The notes under the pieces were generated by a model. The model was not told the origin of the DNA, did not search any database, and saw nothing but the letters and a program-made list of their open reading frames with translations. This document shows, in pieces, positions 26,822 through 37,159 of a DNA stretch of 64,000 bases (positions are counted from its first letter, which is position 1; the number at the start of each line of letters is the position of its first letter). The stretch spans positions 207,627 through 271,626 of the forward strand of contig NZ_VPFD01000003.1 of the NCBI RefSeq assembly GCF_008014745.1. Reading direction: 5' to 3'. The position numbers were made by a program, and so were the translations under genes. The DNA comes from Massilia arenae (GTDB lineage: Bacteria; Pseudomonadota; Gammaproteobacteria; Burkholderiales; Burkholderiaceae_D).

Positions 26822-27583
26822 TTAATCGAGGCGCATCGGGATGCCGCGTTCGGCCATGAAGCGCTTGGCCTCGCCGACCGTGTGCTGCCCGTAGTGGAAG
26901 ATGCTGGCGGCCAGCACCGCATCGGCGTGCCCTTCGAGCACGCCGTCGGCCAGGTCTTGCAGGCCGCCTACGCCGCCGGAAGCGATCACGGGGATGCCCA
27001 CGGCGTCCGAGACGGCGCGGGTCAGGCCCAGGTCGAAACCGATCTTGGTGCCGTCGCGGTCCATCGAAGTGAGCAACAACTCACCGGCGCCGAGGCTCTC
27101 CATCTTGCGAGCCCATTCCACCGCGTCGAGACCCGTGGCATTGCGGCCGCCGTGAGTGAAGACTTCCCATTTACCGGGACGGGTCTGTTTGGCGTCGATC
27201 GCCACCACGATGCACTGCGAGCCGTGCTTGTTGGCGGCGTCGAAGACGAGCTGCGGATTGGTGACGGCCGAGGTGTTCATGCTGACCTTGTCGGCGCCGG
27301 CATTGAGCAGGCGCCGCACGTCCTCGACCTTGCGCACGCCGCCACCGACGGTGAGCGGGATGAACACGGTCGAGGCGACGGCTTCGATGATCGGCAGGAT
27401 CAGGTCGCGATTGTCGCTGGAAGCGGTGATGTCGAGGAAGGTGATCTCGTCGGCGCCCTGCCCGTCGTAGCGGCGTGCGATCTCGACCGGATCGCCGGCA
27501 TCGCGCAGCTCGGTGAAGTTGACGCCCTTGACCACGCGGCCGCCGGTGACGTCGAGGCAGGGGATGATGCGTTTGGCTAGCAT
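26822..27583 (-). CDS. hisF: Imidazole glycerol phosphate synthase, cyclase subunit
   Basis: 253 residues from [20 protein letters not shown]. The (beta-alpha)8 barrel shows the catalytic Asp in CLDV and the second in [11 protein letters not shown], with phosphate-binding VIASGGVGG. It works with HisH to make IGP and AICAR. The frame stays open upstream through a dispersed repeat that would encode [10 protein letters not shown]; this is repeat-derived, so the ATG at 27583 is the start. It is separated from hisA by 133 bases carrying a pair of inverted repeats. Confidence 0.97.
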   Translation of the reverse strand: MLAKRIIPCLDVTGGRVVKGVNFTELRDAGDPVEIARRYDGQGADEITFLDITASSDNRDLILPIIEAVASTVFIPLTVGGGVRKVEDVRRLLNAGADKVSMNTSAVTNPQLVFDAANKHGSQCIVVAIDAKQTRPGKWEVFTHGGRNATGLDAVEWARKMESLGAGELLLTSMDRDGTKIGFDLGLTRAVSDAVGIPVIASGGVGGLQDLADGVLEGHADAVLAASIFHYGQHTVGEAKRFMAERGIPMRLD

Positions 27584-27610
27584 AGTCGTTCTCTGCGTTG
27601 ACCCAAAAAC

Positions 27611-27643
27611 CGTTGTCCCCGCGAAGGCGGGGACCCAAACTTT
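27611..27643. repeat. Dispersed hairpin repeat (left half of a pair in the his operon)
   Basis: CCCCGCGAAGGCGGGG hairpin with the conserved flank ACCCAAACTT. It is an inverted copy of the unit at 27681-27713, 37 bases away, between hisF and hisA. Confidence 0.8.
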
Positions 27644-27680
27644 CATGCTGAGTGGTACTGAATGCATTTCCACCAGGCGT

Positions 27681-27713
27681 AAAACTTGGGTTCCCGCCTG
27701 CGCGGGAACGACG
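27681..27713. repeat. Dispersed hairpin repeat (right half of a pair in the his operon)
   Basis: AAAACTTGGG then TTCCCGCCTGCGCGGGAA and CGACG. It ends 3 bases before the hisA stop codon. It pairs with the inverted copy at 27611-27643. Confidence 0.8.
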
Positions 27714-27716
27714 TGT

Positions 27717-28493
27717 TCAGGTCTGCGCCCCTTCCGTCAGTTCATCGGCGCGGTCCTGGGCCGAGGCCAGGTCGAGCGTGCCTTCGTAGATCGAACGGCC
27801 GCAGATCACGCCTTCGATGCCTTCGTCCTGCACCGCGCACAGCGCTTCGACGTCGGCCAGCACGTGCACGCCGCCCGAGGCGATCACGGGAATCTTCACC
27901 GCGCGCGCCAGCTTGACGGTCGCCTCGATGTTCACGCCGGCCATCATGCCGTCGCGGCCGATGTCGGTGTAGATGATCGATTCGACGCCATAGCCTTCGA
28001 ACTTCTTGGCCAGGTCGATGACTTCATGGCCCGACATCTTGCTCCAGCCATCGGTCGCGACCTTGCCGTCCTTGGCGTCCAGGCCGACGATGATGTGGCC
28101 CGGGAAGGCGCCGCAGGCGTCGTGCAGGAAGCCCGGGTTCTTGACCGCGGCGGTGCCGACGATGATGTAGCTGATGCCTTCGTCCAGGTAGCGCTCGATG
28201 GTATCGAGATCGCGGATGCCGCCGCCCAGCTGGACCGGGATCTCGTCCAGGCCGTTGTCTTCGGCATATTCCTGCACCACCTGCAGGATCGATTTGATGG
28301 CGCTCTCGTTCTTCGGTTTGCCCGCGAATGCGCCGTTCAGGTCGACCAGGTGCAGGCGCCGCGCGCCCTTCTTGAGCCAATGCAGCGCCATGTCGGCGGG
28401 ATCTTCGGAAAACACGGTGGCGAGGTCCATATCGCCTTGTTTCAGGCGAACGCAGTGACCGTCTTTCAGGTCGATGGCGGGGATCAGCAGCAT
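27717..28493 (-). CDS. hisA: ProFAR isomerase (HisA)
   Basis: 258 residues from [21 protein letters not shown]. The first catalytic Asp lies in PAIDLKDG and the second in [25 protein letters not shown] and [10 protein letters not shown] bind phosphate. It isomerises ProFAR to PRFAR, step 4. The (beta-alpha)8 barrel is homologous to HisF. It is cotranscribed with hisH (43-base gap) and followed by the repeat pair before hisF. Confidence 0.97.
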   Translation of the reverse strand: MLLIPAIDLKDGHCVRLKQGDMDLATVFSEDPADMALHWLKKGARRLHLVDLNGAFAGKPKNESAIKSILQVVQEYAEDNGLDEIPVQLGGGIRDLDTIERYLDEGISYIIVGTAAVKNPGFLHDACGAFPGHIIVGLDAKDGKVATDGWSKMSGHEVIDLAKKFEGYGVESIIYTDIGRDGMMAGVNIEATVKLARAVKIPVIASGGVHVLADVEALCAVQDEGIEGVICGRSIYEGTLDLASAQDRADELTEGAQT

Positions 28494-28536
28494 GGTCGTT
28501 GTCGGTTGGTTGACGGATTAAATCGGAGACGCGGAA

Positions 28537-29178
28537 TCAAGGATTCCAGTGTATGAAATTGCGGTACAGGCGCAGCCCGGCGGCGGCGCTCTTTTCGGGG
28601 TGGAACTGGGTGGCGACGATATTATCGCGGCCAACGGCGCAACAGAACGGGCTGCCGTAATCGGTCTCGCCGATCACGTCGTCCGCGTTCCCGGGCGCCG
28701 CATAGTAACTATGCACGAAGTAGAAATAGCTGCCGTCCTCGACGCCTTCCCACAGCGGGTGGGGACGCGCCTGGCGCACCCGGTTCCAGCCCATCTGCGG
28801 CACCTTGAAGCGCGAGCCGTCGGCCTGCAGCTTGCCGTCCAGCTGGAACCGCACCACCTTGCCGGGCAACAGGCCCAGGCCGGGCGTGCCTTCGTTTTCT
28901 TCGCTCTCTTCGAACAGCATCTGCTCGCCCACGCACACGCCCATGATGGGACGGGTTTTGGCGGCGCGCAGCAGCGCGTCCTCGAGACCGGACTCGCGCA
29001 GGCTGTTCATGCAGTCGCGCATGGCGCCCTGGCCCGGCAGCACGATGCGGTCGGCGCGGTCGATATCCGCGGCCGAGCTGGAAATGAGGACGTCGGCCTC
29101 GGGCGCGGCGGCGCGCAGCGCCTGCGCCACCGAGCGCAGGTTACCGAGTCCATCGACGACGACGATCTTGTTGGCCAT
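28537..29178 (-). CDS. hisH: Imidazole glycerol phosphate synthase, glutaminase subunit
   Basis: 213 residues from [17 protein letters not shown]. The class I amidotransferase triad is Cys82 (MGVCVGEQ) plus the His/Glu of QFHPEKS near the C-terminus. The nucleophile context VCVGEQ differs from the usual ICLGMQ but keeps the elbow. It supplies ammonia to HisF. It is 2 bases from hisB. Confidence 0.96.
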   Translation of the reverse strand: MANKIVVVDGLGNLRSVAQALRAAAPEADVLISSSAADIDRADRIVLPGQGAMRDCMNSLRESGLEDALLRAAKTRPIMGVCVGEQMLFEESEENEGTPGLGLLPGKVVRFQLDGKLQADGSRFKVPQMGWNRVRQARPHPLWEGVEDGSYFYFVHSYYAAPGNADDVIGETDYGSPFCCAVGRDNIVATQFHPEKSAAAGLRLYRNFIHWNP

Positions 29179-29180
29179 GA

Positions 29181-29771
29181 TTACAGGCTGCCCTTGGTCG
29201 ACGGGATGATGCCGGCCGCACGCGGGTCCAGCTCGGTGGCCATGCGCAGCGCGCGGCCGAAGGCCTTGAACACGGTCTCGCACTGGTGGTGGGCGTTCAC
29301 ACCGCGCAGGTTGTCGATGTGCAGGGTGACGGCCGCGTGGTTCACGAAGCCGCGGAAGAATTCGCCCGTCAGGTCGACGTCGAAGGCGCCGATCATGGCG
29401 CGCGTCCATGGCACATGCAATTCCAGGCCGGGACGGCCCGAGAAATCGATCACCACGCGCGACAGCGCCTCGTCCAGCGGCACATACGAGTGGCCGTAGC
29501 GCACGATGCCCTTCTTGTCGCCGATCGCCTTGGCCACGGCCATGCCCAGCGTGATGCCGACGTCTTCCACCGTGTGGTGGGCGTCGATGTGCAGGTCGCC
29601 CACGGCCTCGACCTCGAGGTCGAACATGCCGTGACGCGCGATCTGGTCGAGCATATGGTCGAGGAAGGGGACGCCGGTATTGAGCTTCTGGCGGCCGGTG
29701 CCGTCGAGGTTGATCGAGACGCGGATCTGCGTCTCGTTGGTATTGCGCGTGATGTCGGCGGTGCGGGTCAT
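29181..29771 (-). CDS. hisB: Imidazoleglycerol-phosphate dehydratase
   Basis: 196 residues, the monofunctional form without the N-terminal phosphatase of enterics. The manganese-binding histidine motifs are [13 protein letters not shown] and [10 protein letters not shown], repeated as [17 protein letters not shown]. It dehydrates IGP to imidazole acetol phosphate. Histidinol-phosphate phosphatase must therefore be encoded elsewhere. It is 77 bases from hisC. Confidence 0.97.
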   Translation of the reverse strand: MTRTADITRNTNETQIRVSINLDGTGRQKLNTGVPFLDHMLDQIARHGMFDLEVEAVGDLHIDAHHTVEDVGITLGMAVAKAIGDKKGIVRYGHSYVPLDEALSRVVIDFSGRPGLELHVPWTRAMIGAFDVDLTGEFFRGFVNHAAVTLHIDNLRGVNAHHQCETVFKAFGRALRMATELDPRAAGIIPSTKGSL

Positions 29772-29848
29772 TGCTCAGGGCATTCGTGGCCGGTCTCTCG
29801 CTGGGGAGAGGCCGGCTGGATTAAATGGTGTCCGTCAGGGGCGCTGGA

Positions 29849-30952
29849 TTACAGCGACGTCTTCAGGGCTGCCAGGAACTGGTCGTTCTCTTCGGGGGTG
29901 CTGACCGTGACGCGGATGCAGTTGGCCAGCAATTTATGCATTTTACTCAAATTTTTAATCAAGACCTTCTCGCCATGGAGAATCGCGCAGGCGCGCTCGG
30001 CATCGGGCACGCGCAGCGAGATGAAATTGGCGGCCGACGGGAACACTTCCACGCCGGGCAAGGCCGCCAAGGCGGCGGCCAGGCGGGTGCGTTCCTCGTT
30101 GAGCAGGCCAGCCTGGCGGTCCAGCACGTCCAGGTGGTCGAGCGCGAACTCGGCCGCCACTTGCGTGAGCACATTGACGTTGTACGGCGGGCGCACCTTC
30201 TCGAACTCTGCCAGCAGCGGCGCCGCGGCCGACATATAGCCGAGGCGGATGCCGGCCAGGCCCAGCTTGGACAGGGTGCGCATCACGACCAGGTTCGGGT
30301 GTTGCGGCAGGCGCTCCATGAAGCTGACCCGGGCGAACGGTTGATACGCCTCGTCGACCACCACGATGCCGTGCTCGCCCACCGCCTCGATGATCGCGAC
30401 CATGTCATCGGCATCGTACAGGTTGCCGGTCGGGTTGTTCGGATAGGCCAGGAACAGCAGCGACGGCTTGTGCTCGGCAATCGCCGCCAGCATGGCCGGC
30501 AGGTCGAGCGAGAAGTCGGACTTGATCGGCACGCCGACGAAGTCTGCGCCCGCGAACTGGGCCGAGCGCGAGAACATCACGAAGGCGGGCACCGGGGCCA
30601 TCACCACGGCGCGTTTACTGCCGGCCTCGCGTTCCTGGCGCGCGATGGTGGTCGCCAGGATCGTAATCAGCTCGTCCGAGCCGTTGCCGAGCAGGACGTC
30701 GTAGCCTTCCGGGACGCCCAGCTTGCTGCAGATCCGGTCCTTCAGCGTGCGGTAGGACGGCACCGGATAGCGGTTCAGCGCCGCCTCGGCCAGGCGCGTG
30801 CCCAGTTCGGCGCGCAACTCCTCAGGCAGCTGGTACGGGTTTTCCATCGAGTCGAGCTTGACGTAGCCGATCGAGTCCGGCACGTGATAGCTGCCCACGG
30901 CGCGCACGTCGGCGCGGATGGTGTTCTCGATCAGTTTAGCGATGTCGGTCAT
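29849..30952 (-). CDS. hisC: Histidinol-phosphate aminotransferase
   Basis: 367 residues. Fold type I PLP aminotransferase: [33 protein letters not shown] and the PLP lysine in [14 protein letters not shown]. It transfers the amino group to imidazole acetol phosphate. Its ATG overlaps the stop of the DNA methyltransferase gene (ATGA), so its translation is probably coupled to that gene and not directly to hisD. Confidence 0.96.
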   Translation of the reverse strand: MTDIAKLIENTIRADVRAVGSYHVPDSIGYVKLDSMENPYQLPEELRAELGTRLAEAALNRYPVPSYRTLKDRICSKLGVPEGYDVLLGNGSDELITILATTIARQEREAGSKRAVVMAPVPAFVMFSRSAQFAGADFVGVPIKSDFSLDLPAMLAAIAEHKPSLLFLAYPNNPTGNLYDADDMVAIIEAVGEHGIVVVDEAYQPFARVSFMERLPQHPNLVVMRTLSKLGLAGIRLGYMSAAAPLLAEFEKVRPPYNVNVLTQVAAEFALDHLDVLDRQAGLLNEERTRLAAALAALPGVEVFPSAANFISLRVPDAERACAILHGEKVLIKNLSKMHKLLANCIRVTVSTPEENDQFLAALKTSL

Positions 30953-31779
30953 GATGTTTCTTCCGTGGTGGTGACGGCCTTGGCGGCCTTGCGCAGTTTT
31001 TTTGCCTTCGCCCCGGTGACCGGCACCTCGGGCGCGGCCAGGCGTTCGGCGATGATGGCGCAGTAATCGGGGTTCAGTTCGAAACCGGTGTACTGGCGGC
31101 CCAGGCGCTTGGCGGCGATGGCGGTGGTGCCGCTGCCCATGAAGGGGTCGAGCACGACGCCGCCCGGCGGGCAGGAAGCCTTGACCATGCGCTCGATGAT
31201 CTCGAGCGGCTTTTGGGTCGGATGGTCGGCGCGCTCCGGATGCTCACGGTGCAGGCGCGACACGCTCCACACGTCCTTCGGATTGTAGCCGACTTCGAGC
31301 CACTTGGCGCCGACGAAGATCGAGCGCGAACGCGCCTTCTTGGTCTCGGCGTCATACGGGATGCGCACCGCGTCCAGGTCGAAATAGTAATCCTTGCGGT
31401 TGGCGAAGAAGCCGATGGTGTCGTGCACCGACGAGAAGCTGCGCACGCTGCCGCCCATCGACGGCACGCGGCGGTCCCAGATGATCTCGTTCATCATCGT
31501 CATGCGTTTTTTCAGCATCACGAAGATCTCGGGCGCGAAGCGCCAGGTGAGGAAGATGTACAGGCTGCCGTTGGGTTTCAGCTTGGGGACGACCGCGTCG
31601 ATCCACTGCTCGGTCCAGGCGAGATAAGCCTCGACGCTTTGCTGGTCCGACGCGTTGCCGTAGTCCTTGCCCAGGTTGTAGGGCGGGTCGGTCAGGATCA
31701 GGTCGATGGACCCGTCCGGGATGCGCGCCAGGCCGGCCAGCGCATCCTCGCAGAATACCTGGTTGACCCAGGACGTCAT
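30949..31779 (-). CDS. Orphan beta-class DNA methyltransferase (N6-adenine or N4-cytosine)
   Basis: 276 residues. Catalytic motif [13 protein letters not shown] (residues 31-41) precedes the AdoMet motif [10 protein letters not shown] (about 211-219), the order of beta-class amino-methyltransferases. [14 protein letters not shown] before motif I is typical of this group. The C-terminal tail is lysine/alanine-rich. No restriction endonuclease is adjacent, so it is an orphan here. It lies between hisD and hisC with ATGA overlaps at both ends (31776-31779 and 30949-30952), making it a translationally coupled member of the his operon. The recognition sequence cannot be read from the protein. Confidence 0.93.
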   Translation of the reverse strand: MTSWVNQVFCEDALAGLARIPDGSIDLILTDPPYNLGKDYGNASDQQSVEAYLAWTEQWIDAVVPKLKPNGSLYIFLTWRFAPEIFVMLKKRMTMMNEIIWDRRVPSMGGSVRSFSSVHDTIGFFANRKDYYFDLDAVRIPYDAETKKARSRSIFVGAKWLEVGYNPKDVWSVSRLHREHPERADHPTQKPLEIIERMVKASCPPGGVVLDPFMGSGTTAIAAKRLGRQYTGFELNPDYCAIIAERLAAPEVPVTGAKAKKLRKAAKAVTTTEETS

Positions 31780-33113
31780 GATGCCTGCGGTGGCACTGGA
31801 TTCAAACGGAGCTCGGCGCTGCGCGCGTGCGCCTGCAGGCCCTCGCCGTAGGCTAGCGTGGCCGCGACCTTGCCCAGCGTCTGGGCACCGGCTTCGCTGA
31901 CCTGGATGATCGACGAGCGTTTCTGGAAGTCGTACACGCCCAGCGGCGACGAGAAGCGCGCCGTGCGCGAGGTCGGCAGCACGTGGTTGGGGCCGCAGCA
32001 ATAGTCGCCCAGCGATTCGGACGAAAAGCGGCCGAGGAACATGGCGCCGGCATGGCGGATTTTATCGGCCCACTGCATCGGCTCGACCGCCGAAATCTCG
32101 AGGTGTTCGGCGGCGATGGACGATGCGATCTCGCAGGCTTCGTACATATCGCGCACCTTGATCAAGGCGCCGCGGTCGCTCAGCGACGTGGTGATGGTCG
32201 CTGCGCGCGGCATCGACGGCAGCAGCTTGTGGATGCTTTGCTCGACTTTCGCGATATAGTCGGCGTCGGGGCACAGCAGGATGGCCTGGGCCAGCTCGTC
32301 GTGCTCGGCCTGCGAGAACAGGTCCATCGCCACCCAGTCCGGATCGGTGGTGCCGTCGCACAGCACCAGGATCTCGGACGGACCGGCGATCATGTCGATG
32401 CCGACCGTGCCGAACACGCGGCGCTTGGCGGCGGCGACATAGGCGTTACCGGGGCCGACGATCTTGTCGACCGGGTCGATGGTCTCGGTACCGTAGGCCA
32501 GCGCGCCGACGGCTTGCGCGCCGCCGATGGTGATCACGCGGGTCACGCCGGCGATCGCGGCGGCGGCCAGCACCATCTGGTTCTTCACGCCGTCCGGGGT
32601 CGGGACGACCATGATGATTTCTTTCACGCCGGCGACGTGGGCCGGGATCGCGTTCATCAGCACCGACGACGGATAGGCCGCCTTGCCGCCCGGGACGTAG
32701 ATGCCGACCCGGTCCAGCGGCGTCACGCGCTGGCCCAGCACCGTGCCATCGGGCTCGGTGAAGGTGAAGCCGGTCGAGGCGTCCTTCTGGCGCTCGTGGA
32801 ACACGCGCACGCGATCCGCGGCGACCTGCAAGGCCGCGCGCTGGGCTTCCGGCAGCGCCGCCAGGGCTTGCTCCAGCTCGGCCTGGCCAATGTCGAATTG
32901 CGCCATCGAGGTCGCGCCGCCGTTCGGGATGCGGTCGAACTTGTTCGTGTACTCCAGCACAGCCGCATCGCCACGCGCCTTCACGTCGCGCAGGATATGC
33001 GCGACCGCGGTCTCGATGGCGTCATCGGTTTCCGCTTCGAACGCCAGCAGGGCGTCGAGTGTGGTCTTGAAGTCGGGCGCGGTGGAATCGAGCTTGCGGA
33101 TCTGTACTGCCAT
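31776..33113 (-). CDS. hisD: Histidinol dehydrogenase
   Basis: 445 residues. The family signature region [19 protein letters not shown] is present, with [30 protein letters not shown] and the zinc/catalytic [17 protein letters not shown] late segment with [11 protein letters not shown] completes the active site. It oxidises histidinol to histidine in two NAD-dependent steps. It is 9 bases after hisG. Confidence 0.97.
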   Translation of the reverse strand: MAVQIRKLDSTAPDFKTTLDALLAFEAETDDAIETAVAHILRDVKARGDAAVLEYTNKFDRIPNGGATSMAQFDIGQAELEQALAALPEAQRAALQVAADRVRVFHERQKDASTGFTFTEPDGTVLGQRVTPLDRVGIYVPGGKAAYPSSVLMNAIPAHVAGVKEIIMVVPTPDGVKNQMVLAAAAIAGVTRVITIGGAQAVGALAYGTETIDPVDKIVGPGNAYVAAAKRRVFGTVGIDMIAGPSEILVLCDGTTDPDWVAMDLFSQAEHDELAQAILLCPDADYIAKVEQSIHKLLPSMPRAATITTSLSDRGALIKVRDMYEACEIASSIAAEHLEISAVEPMQWADKIRHAGAMFLGRFSSESLGDYCCGPNHVLPTSRTARFSSPLGVYDFQKRSSIIQVSEAGAQTLGKVAATLAYGEGLQAHARSAELRLNPVPPQAS

Positions 33114-33122
33114 GATTGTGCT

Positions 33123-33797
33123 TCAGCCTTGTTGTTGCGAGGCGCGTTCGAACGCCTCGAGAATCGGTTGCAGGCGCTCGCGCTTGAGCTTGAGCGCGGC
33201 CTGGTTCACTACCAGGCGCGAGGAGATGTCCATGATCTTTTCGACTTCGACCAGGTTGTTGGCGCGCAGGGTGCCGCCGGTCGAGACCACGTCGACGATG
33301 GCATCCGACAGGCCGACCAGCGGGGCCAGCTCCATCGAGCCATACAGCTTGATCAGGTCGACGTGCACGCCCTTGCTGGCGAAGTGCTCGCGCGCGGTGT
33401 TGACGAACTTGGTCGCCACCCGCAGGCGCGCGCCCTGGCGCACGGCCTTGTCGTAGTCGAAGCCGGCATTGACCGCGACCGACATGCGGCACTGGGCGAT
33501 GCGCAGGTCGATCGGCTGGTACAAGCCTTCGCCGCCATGCTCGAGCAGCACGTCCTTGCCGGCCACGCCGAAATCGGCCGCGCCATGCTGGACATAGGTC
33601 GGCACGTCGGAGGCGCGCACGATCAGCACCCGCACGCCCGGGTCGTTGGTCGAGAGGATGAGTTTACGCGAAGTCTCGGGATTTTCCAGCACCTCGATCC
33701 CGGCCGCCGACAGCAGCGGCAGGGTGTCTTCGAAGATGCGGCCTTTGGAAAGCGCCAGGATCAGCTGGGGCTCGCCATTTACGCCATTGAATGTCAT
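33123..33797 (-). CDS. hisG: ATP phosphoribosyltransferase, short form catalytic subunit
   Basis: 224 residues, the short HisG lacking the C-terminal regulatory domain. Family motifs include [31 protein letters not shown] and the PRPP-binding [18 protein letters not shown]. It performs the first committed step of the pathway and needs the regulatory partner HisZ, which is not in this window. It lies 6 bases downstream of murA. Confidence 0.96.
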   Translation of the reverse strand: MTFNGVNGEPQLILALSKGRIFEDTLPLLSAAGIEVLENPETSRKLILSTNDPGVRVLIVRASDVPTYVQHGAADFGVAGKDVLLEHGGEGLYQPIDLRIAQCRMSVAVNAGFDYDKAVRQGARLRVATKFVNTAREHFASKGVHVDLIKLYGSMELAPLVGLSDAIVDVVSTGGTLRANNLVEVEKIMDISSRLVVNQAALKLKRERLQPILEAFERASQQQG

Positions 33798-33803
33798 GTT
33801 CGT

Positions 33804-35054
33804 TTACTTAATACGTACGATGTCAGCGCCGACCGCCGACAGTTTCACTTCCATCCGGTCGTAGCCGCGATCGAGGTGGTAGATGCGGTCGATCAGGGTC
33901 GTGCCTTCGGCCGCCATGCCGGCGATCACCAGCGAAGCCGAGGCGCGCAGGTCGGTCGCCATCACCGGCGCGCCGACCAGGCGCGCAACGCCCTTGATGA
34001 AGGCGGTATTGCCCTCGGTCGAAATGTGCGCGCCCAGGCGGTTCATCTCTTGCACGTGCATGAAACGGTTCTCGAAGATCGTCTCGGTGACCTTCGACGG
34101 ACCGTCGGCGATCGTGTTCACGGCCATGAACTGGGCCTGCATATCGGTCGGGAAGCCCGGATACTCGGTGGTGCGGAACGAGACCGGACGCGGACGGCCG
34201 TCCATCTTCGCGCGGATGGTGTCGCCACCCACGGTCAGCTGCAGGCCGATCTCGCGCAGCTTCTCGAGCGCGACGTCGAAGATGTCGGTGCGGGTATTGG
34301 TCAGCACGATGTCGCCGCCGGTGGCCGCCACTGCGCAGAGAAAAGTAGCGGCCTCGATGCGGTCCGAGATCACGGCATGCTGCGCGCCGTGCAGTTCAGC
34401 CACGCCCTGGATCACCAGGCGATCGGTACCGATGCCCTCGATCTTCGCGCCCATGGCCACCAACAGGTTGGCCAGGTCGGTCACTTCCGGTTCGCGCGCG
34501 GCGTTCTCGAGCACCGTCTCGCCTTCGGCCAGGGTGGCGGCCATCAAGAGGTTCTCGGTGCCGGTCACGGTGATCATGTCGGTGTGGATGCGCGCGCCCT
34601 TGAGCTTCTTGGCTTTCGCGTAGATGTAGCCGCCCTCGATCGTGATCTCGGCGCCCATCGCGCGCAGGCCCTTGATGTGCTGGTCGACCGGACGCGAGCC
34701 GATCGCGCAGCCGCCCGGCAGCGAGACCTTGGCTTCGCCGAAGCGCGCCAGCAGGGGGCCCAGCACCAGGATCGAGGCGCGCATGGTTTTCACCAGCTCG
34801 TACGGCGCCTCGAGCGTGTCGATGGCGCTGCCGTTCATGGTCACTTTCTCGTCATCCTGGGTGACCTTGAGACCGGTCTTTTCCAGGAGCTTGAGCATGG
34901 TGCGCACGTCGTGCAGGCGCGGCACGTTCGACAGATGCAGGTCGCCGGCGGTCAAGAGGCCCGCGCACAGGATGGGCAGCGCCGCATTCTTGGCGCCGGA
35001 GACCGAGATATGACCTTGCAGGCGTTTGCCGCCGACGATCTGGAGCTTGTCCAT
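33804..35054 (-). CDS. murA: UDP-N-acetylglucosamine 1-carboxyvinyltransferase
   Basis: 416 residues. The catalytic cysteine (fosfomycin target) is Cys116 in [20 protein letters not shown]; Lys22-Asn23 ([11 protein letters not shown]) bind substrate. [12 protein letters not shown] and the six-fold EPSP-synthase-like repeats are evident. It transfers enolpyruvate to UDP-GlcNAc, the first step of peptidoglycan synthesis. It is 2 bases from ibaG and 6 bases from hisG, within the long operon. Confidence 0.98.
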   Translation of the reverse strand: MDKLQIVGGKRLQGHISVSGAKNAALPILCAGLLTAGDLHLSNVPRLHDVRTMLKLLEKTGLKVTQDDEKVTMNGSAIDTLEAPYELVKTMRASILVLGPLLARFGEAKVSLPGGCAIGSRPVDQHIKGLRAMGAEITIEGGYIYAKAKKLKGARIHTDMITVTGTENLLMAATLAEGETVLENAAREPEVTDLANLLVAMGAKIEGIGTDRLVIQGVAELHGAQHAVISDRIEAATFLCAVAATGGDIVLTNTRTDIFDVALEKLREIGLQLTVGGDTIRAKMDGRPRPVSFRTTEYPGFPTDMQAQFMAVNTIADGPSKVTETIFENRFMHVQEMNRLGAHISTEGNTAFIKGVARLVGAPVMATDLRASASLVIAGMAAEGTTLIDRIYHLDRGYDRMEVKLSAVGADIVRIK

Positions 35055-35056
35055 GC

Positions 35057-35293
35057 TTATCCTTTGAATTCTTCAGGGGTCAGGGTTTTCATCGACAGCG
35101 CGTGGATTTCCTCGCGCATGCGGTCGCCCAGCGCCGCGTACACGATCTGGTGACGCTGGATGGGGCGCTTGCCGGCGAAGGCAGGCGATACGATCACGGC
35201 CTCGAAGTGATGGCCATCGCCCTTCACGTCGAGGTGGGTGCATTCGAGGCCGGCGCTGATATAGCCGTGGATCAGTTCGGGTGTGGTCGCCAC
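35057..35293 (-). CDS. ibaG: BolA family protein IbaG
   Basis: 78 residues. [39 protein letters not shown] is the BolA core with the conserved His used for Fe-S coordination with glutaredoxins, and the murA-linked position is that of E. coli ibaG (yrbA). It starts 26 bases after the ABC permease gene. Confidence 0.93.
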   Translation of the reverse strand: MATTPELIHGYISAGLECTHLDVKGDGHHFEAVIVSPAFAGKRPIQRHQIVYAALGDRMREEIHALSMKTLTPEEFKG

Positions 35294-35319
35294 GTTAACT
35301 CCAGTTAAACTTTGTACTA

Positions 35320-36081
35320 TTAATGGCGCAGATTGTAGCCGCGCTTGAGCAGATTGATCGCCACGCCCGTCAGCACCGCGAAAAACACGGTCACGACGGC
35401 CAGGCTGATCCAGGGCGAAACGTCGGACTGGCCGAAGAACCCATAGCGGAACCCATCAATCATATAAAAGAACGGGTTGAAATGCGAGACGGCCAGCCAG
35501 AAAGGCGGCAGTTTTTGGACGGAATAGAACACACCGGCCAGGAAGGTCGCCGGCATGATCAAAAAGTTCTGGAAAGCCGCCAGCTGGTCGAACTTCTCGG
35601 CCCAGATGCCGGCGATCGTGCCCATGGTGCCGAGGATGGCCGCGCCCAGCAGGGCGAACACCACGATCCACACGGGCGCCACGAACTCCAGGTGGGCGAA
35701 CCAGGCGGTGACGATGAACACGCCGGCGCCGACCACCAGCCCGCGGAGCACCGAAGCCAGCACGTAGGCGGACAGGATTTCGGCGTGCGACAGCGGCGGC
35801 AACAGGATGAAGACCAGGTTGCCGCTGATCTTGGACTGGATCAGCGACGAGGACGAGTTGGCGAAGGCGTTCTGCAGCACGCTCATCATCACCAGGCCGG
35901 GGATCAGGAACGAGGTATAGGCGACGCCGTCGAGCATCTCGACCCGGCCGTCGAGCACGTGGCCGAAGATCAGCAGGTAGAGCATGGCGGTGACCACCGG
36001 CGCGGCCACGGTCTGGGTCGCGACCTTCCAGAAGCGCAGCGACTCCTTGTAGAACAGGGTACGGAAACCGATCGAAAACAT
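35320..36081 (-). CDS. ABC-2 type transporter permease (YadH-like)
   Basis: 253 residues with six hydrophobic segments. It resembles E. coli YadH (TLFYKESLRFWKVATQTVAAPVVTAMLY; NLVFILLPPLSHAEILSAYV). Substrate unknown; a lipid or polysaccharide precursor is plausible given the Mla/MurA context. The ATG shares one base with the stop of the ATPase gene (TAATG), so the two are coupled. Confidence 0.9.
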   Translation of the reverse strand: MFSIGFRTLFYKESLRFWKVATQTVAAPVVTAMLYLLIFGHVLDGRVEMLDGVAYTSFLIPGLVMMSVLQNAFANSSSSLIQSKISGNLVFILLPPLSHAEILSAYVLASVLRGLVVGAGVFIVTAWFAHLEFVAPVWIVVFALLGAAILGTMGTIAGIWAEKFDQLAAFQNFLIMPATFLAGVFYSVQKLPPFWLAVSHFNPFFYMIDGFRYGFFGQSDVSPWISLAVVTVFFAVLTGVAINLLKRGYNLRH

Positions 36082-36992
36082 TACTTACCTTCCTCCATGA
36101 TCTGGATGAAGATGTCCTCGAGATCGGCCTGCTCCAGCTGCATCTCGTCGATGACGGCGCCGTTCTCGCGCAGGCGCGCCAGGATCGGCTCGACCTCGCT
36201 GTAGTCGTTCACGCGCAGCGTGTACTTGTTGCCGTTCGTATGCTCATCGTGCGATACCAGGTGGCGCAGGCCTTCGGGCAGTTCGCCCGATTTCAGGTGC
36301 ACCACCAGCTGCGAGCCCGACACGCGGCGCAGCAGCGCGCTCATGGTGTCGAGCGCCACCACATTGCCGCGCCGGAGCATGGCCACGCGCTGGCACATGG
36401 CTTGCGCTTCTTCGAGGTAGTGGGTGGTCAGCACCACGGTGTGGCCGCCCTCGCGGTTCAGGCGTGCGATGAACTTCCACAAGGTCTGGCGCAGCTCGAC
36501 GTCGACGCCGGCGGTCGGCTCGTCGAGCACGATCACGGGCGGACGGTGCACCAGGGCTTGCGCCACCAGCACGCGCCGCTTCATGCCGCCCGACAGCGCG
36601 CGCATGTTCACGTCGGCCTTGTCGGTCAGGTCCAGGTTGTGCATCACCTCGTCGATCCAGCCATCGTTGTTGCGGATGCCGAAGTAGCCCGACTGCAGGC
36701 GCAAGGTTTCGCGCACCGTGAAGAAGGGATCGAACACCAGCTCCTGCGGCACCACGCCCAGGCGCTTGCGTGCTTCGCGGAAGTCGGTGACGACGTCGTG
36801 GCCGTGGATGCGCACGTGGCCGGCATCGGGCCGGATCAGGCCCGCGATGGTGGAAATCAGGGTGGTCTTGCCGGCGCCGTTCGGGCCCAGCAGGCCGAAG
36901 AATTCGCCTTCCTCGATGTCCAAGGAGACGCCCTTCAGGGCCTTGAAGCCTTTATAGCTCTTCTCGACGCTGTCAATCTGGATTGCTGTCAT
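36081..36992 (-). CDS. ABC transporter ATP-binding protein (YadG-like)
   Basis: 303 residues. Walker A GPNGAGKTTLIS, signature ALSGGMKRRVLVAQALVHRPPV, Walker B VIVLDEPTAGVD and the H-loop TTHYLEEAQ are all present. A C-terminal ~80-residue extension follows. It pairs with the permease directly downstream. The start MTAIQIDSVEKS at 36992 is chosen; upstream in-frame codons are not family-like. A terminator-like hairpin and a candidate promoter upstream suggest it begins its own transcript separate from mla. Confidence 0.93.
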   Translation of the reverse strand: MTAIQIDSVEKSYKGFKALKGVSLDIEEGEFFGLLGPNGAGKTTLISTIAGLIRPDAGHVRIHGHDVVTDFREARKRLGVVPQELVFDPFFTVRETLRLQSGYFGIRNNDGWIDEVMHNLDLTDKADVNMRALSGGMKRRVLVAQALVHRPPVIVLDEPTAGVDVELRQTLWKFIARLNREGGHTVVLTTHYLEEAQAMCQRVAMLRRGNVVALDTMSALLRRVSGSQLVVHLKSGELPEGLRHLVSHDEHTNGNKYTLRVNDYSEVEPILARLRENGAVIDEMQLEQADLEDIFIQIMEEGK

Positions 36993-37057
36993 GCTTGTTG
37001 GATGGCGCGGCGCGCAAAGTGGTAAGCGCACCGAAGGACCGTGCGGAGAAACGGTCC

Positions 37058-37082
37058 ATTATAGGTGAAATTGCCATGTCAA
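37058..37082 (-). promoter_or_regulatory. Candidate promoter for the ABC exporter genes
   Basis: TTGACA (37082-37077) and TATAAT (37063-37058) are both perfect on the minus strand but only 13 bp apart, shorter than the usual 16-18. They lie 66-90 bases upstream of the ABC ATPase ATG and just after the mla terminator. Confidence 0.35.
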
Positions 37083-37135
37083 GCGGGCAGAGGGGAGAAT
37101 TGCGCGGGGTACGCCAGAGGGAGGGGGAATGCAAA

Positions 37136-37155
37136 CGGCGGCCAATCGGCCGCCG
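37136..37155 (-). terminator. Terminator after mlaB
   Basis: CGGCGGCC-AATC-GGCCGCCG, an 8-bp GC-rich stem 4 bases past the mlaB stop, followed on the minus strand by TTTGC. It probably ends the mla transcript. Confidence 0.6.
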
Positions 37156-37159
37156 GTCT

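Noticed and set aside
27584..27673. An N-terminal extension of HisF
   Set aside because: The extra residues ([10 protein letters not shown] and neighbours) are the translation of a dispersed noncoding repeat; HisF similarity begins at [12 protein letters not shown].
30949..31779. The methyltransferase as part of a restriction-modification system
   Set aside because: No endonuclease or specificity gene lies adjacent; both neighbours are his genes with overlapping codons.
31983..35153. A 1056-codon plus-strand frame across hisD-hisG-murA
   Set aside because: It spans three well-supported minus-strand genes and their gaps and shows no domain; mirror frame.
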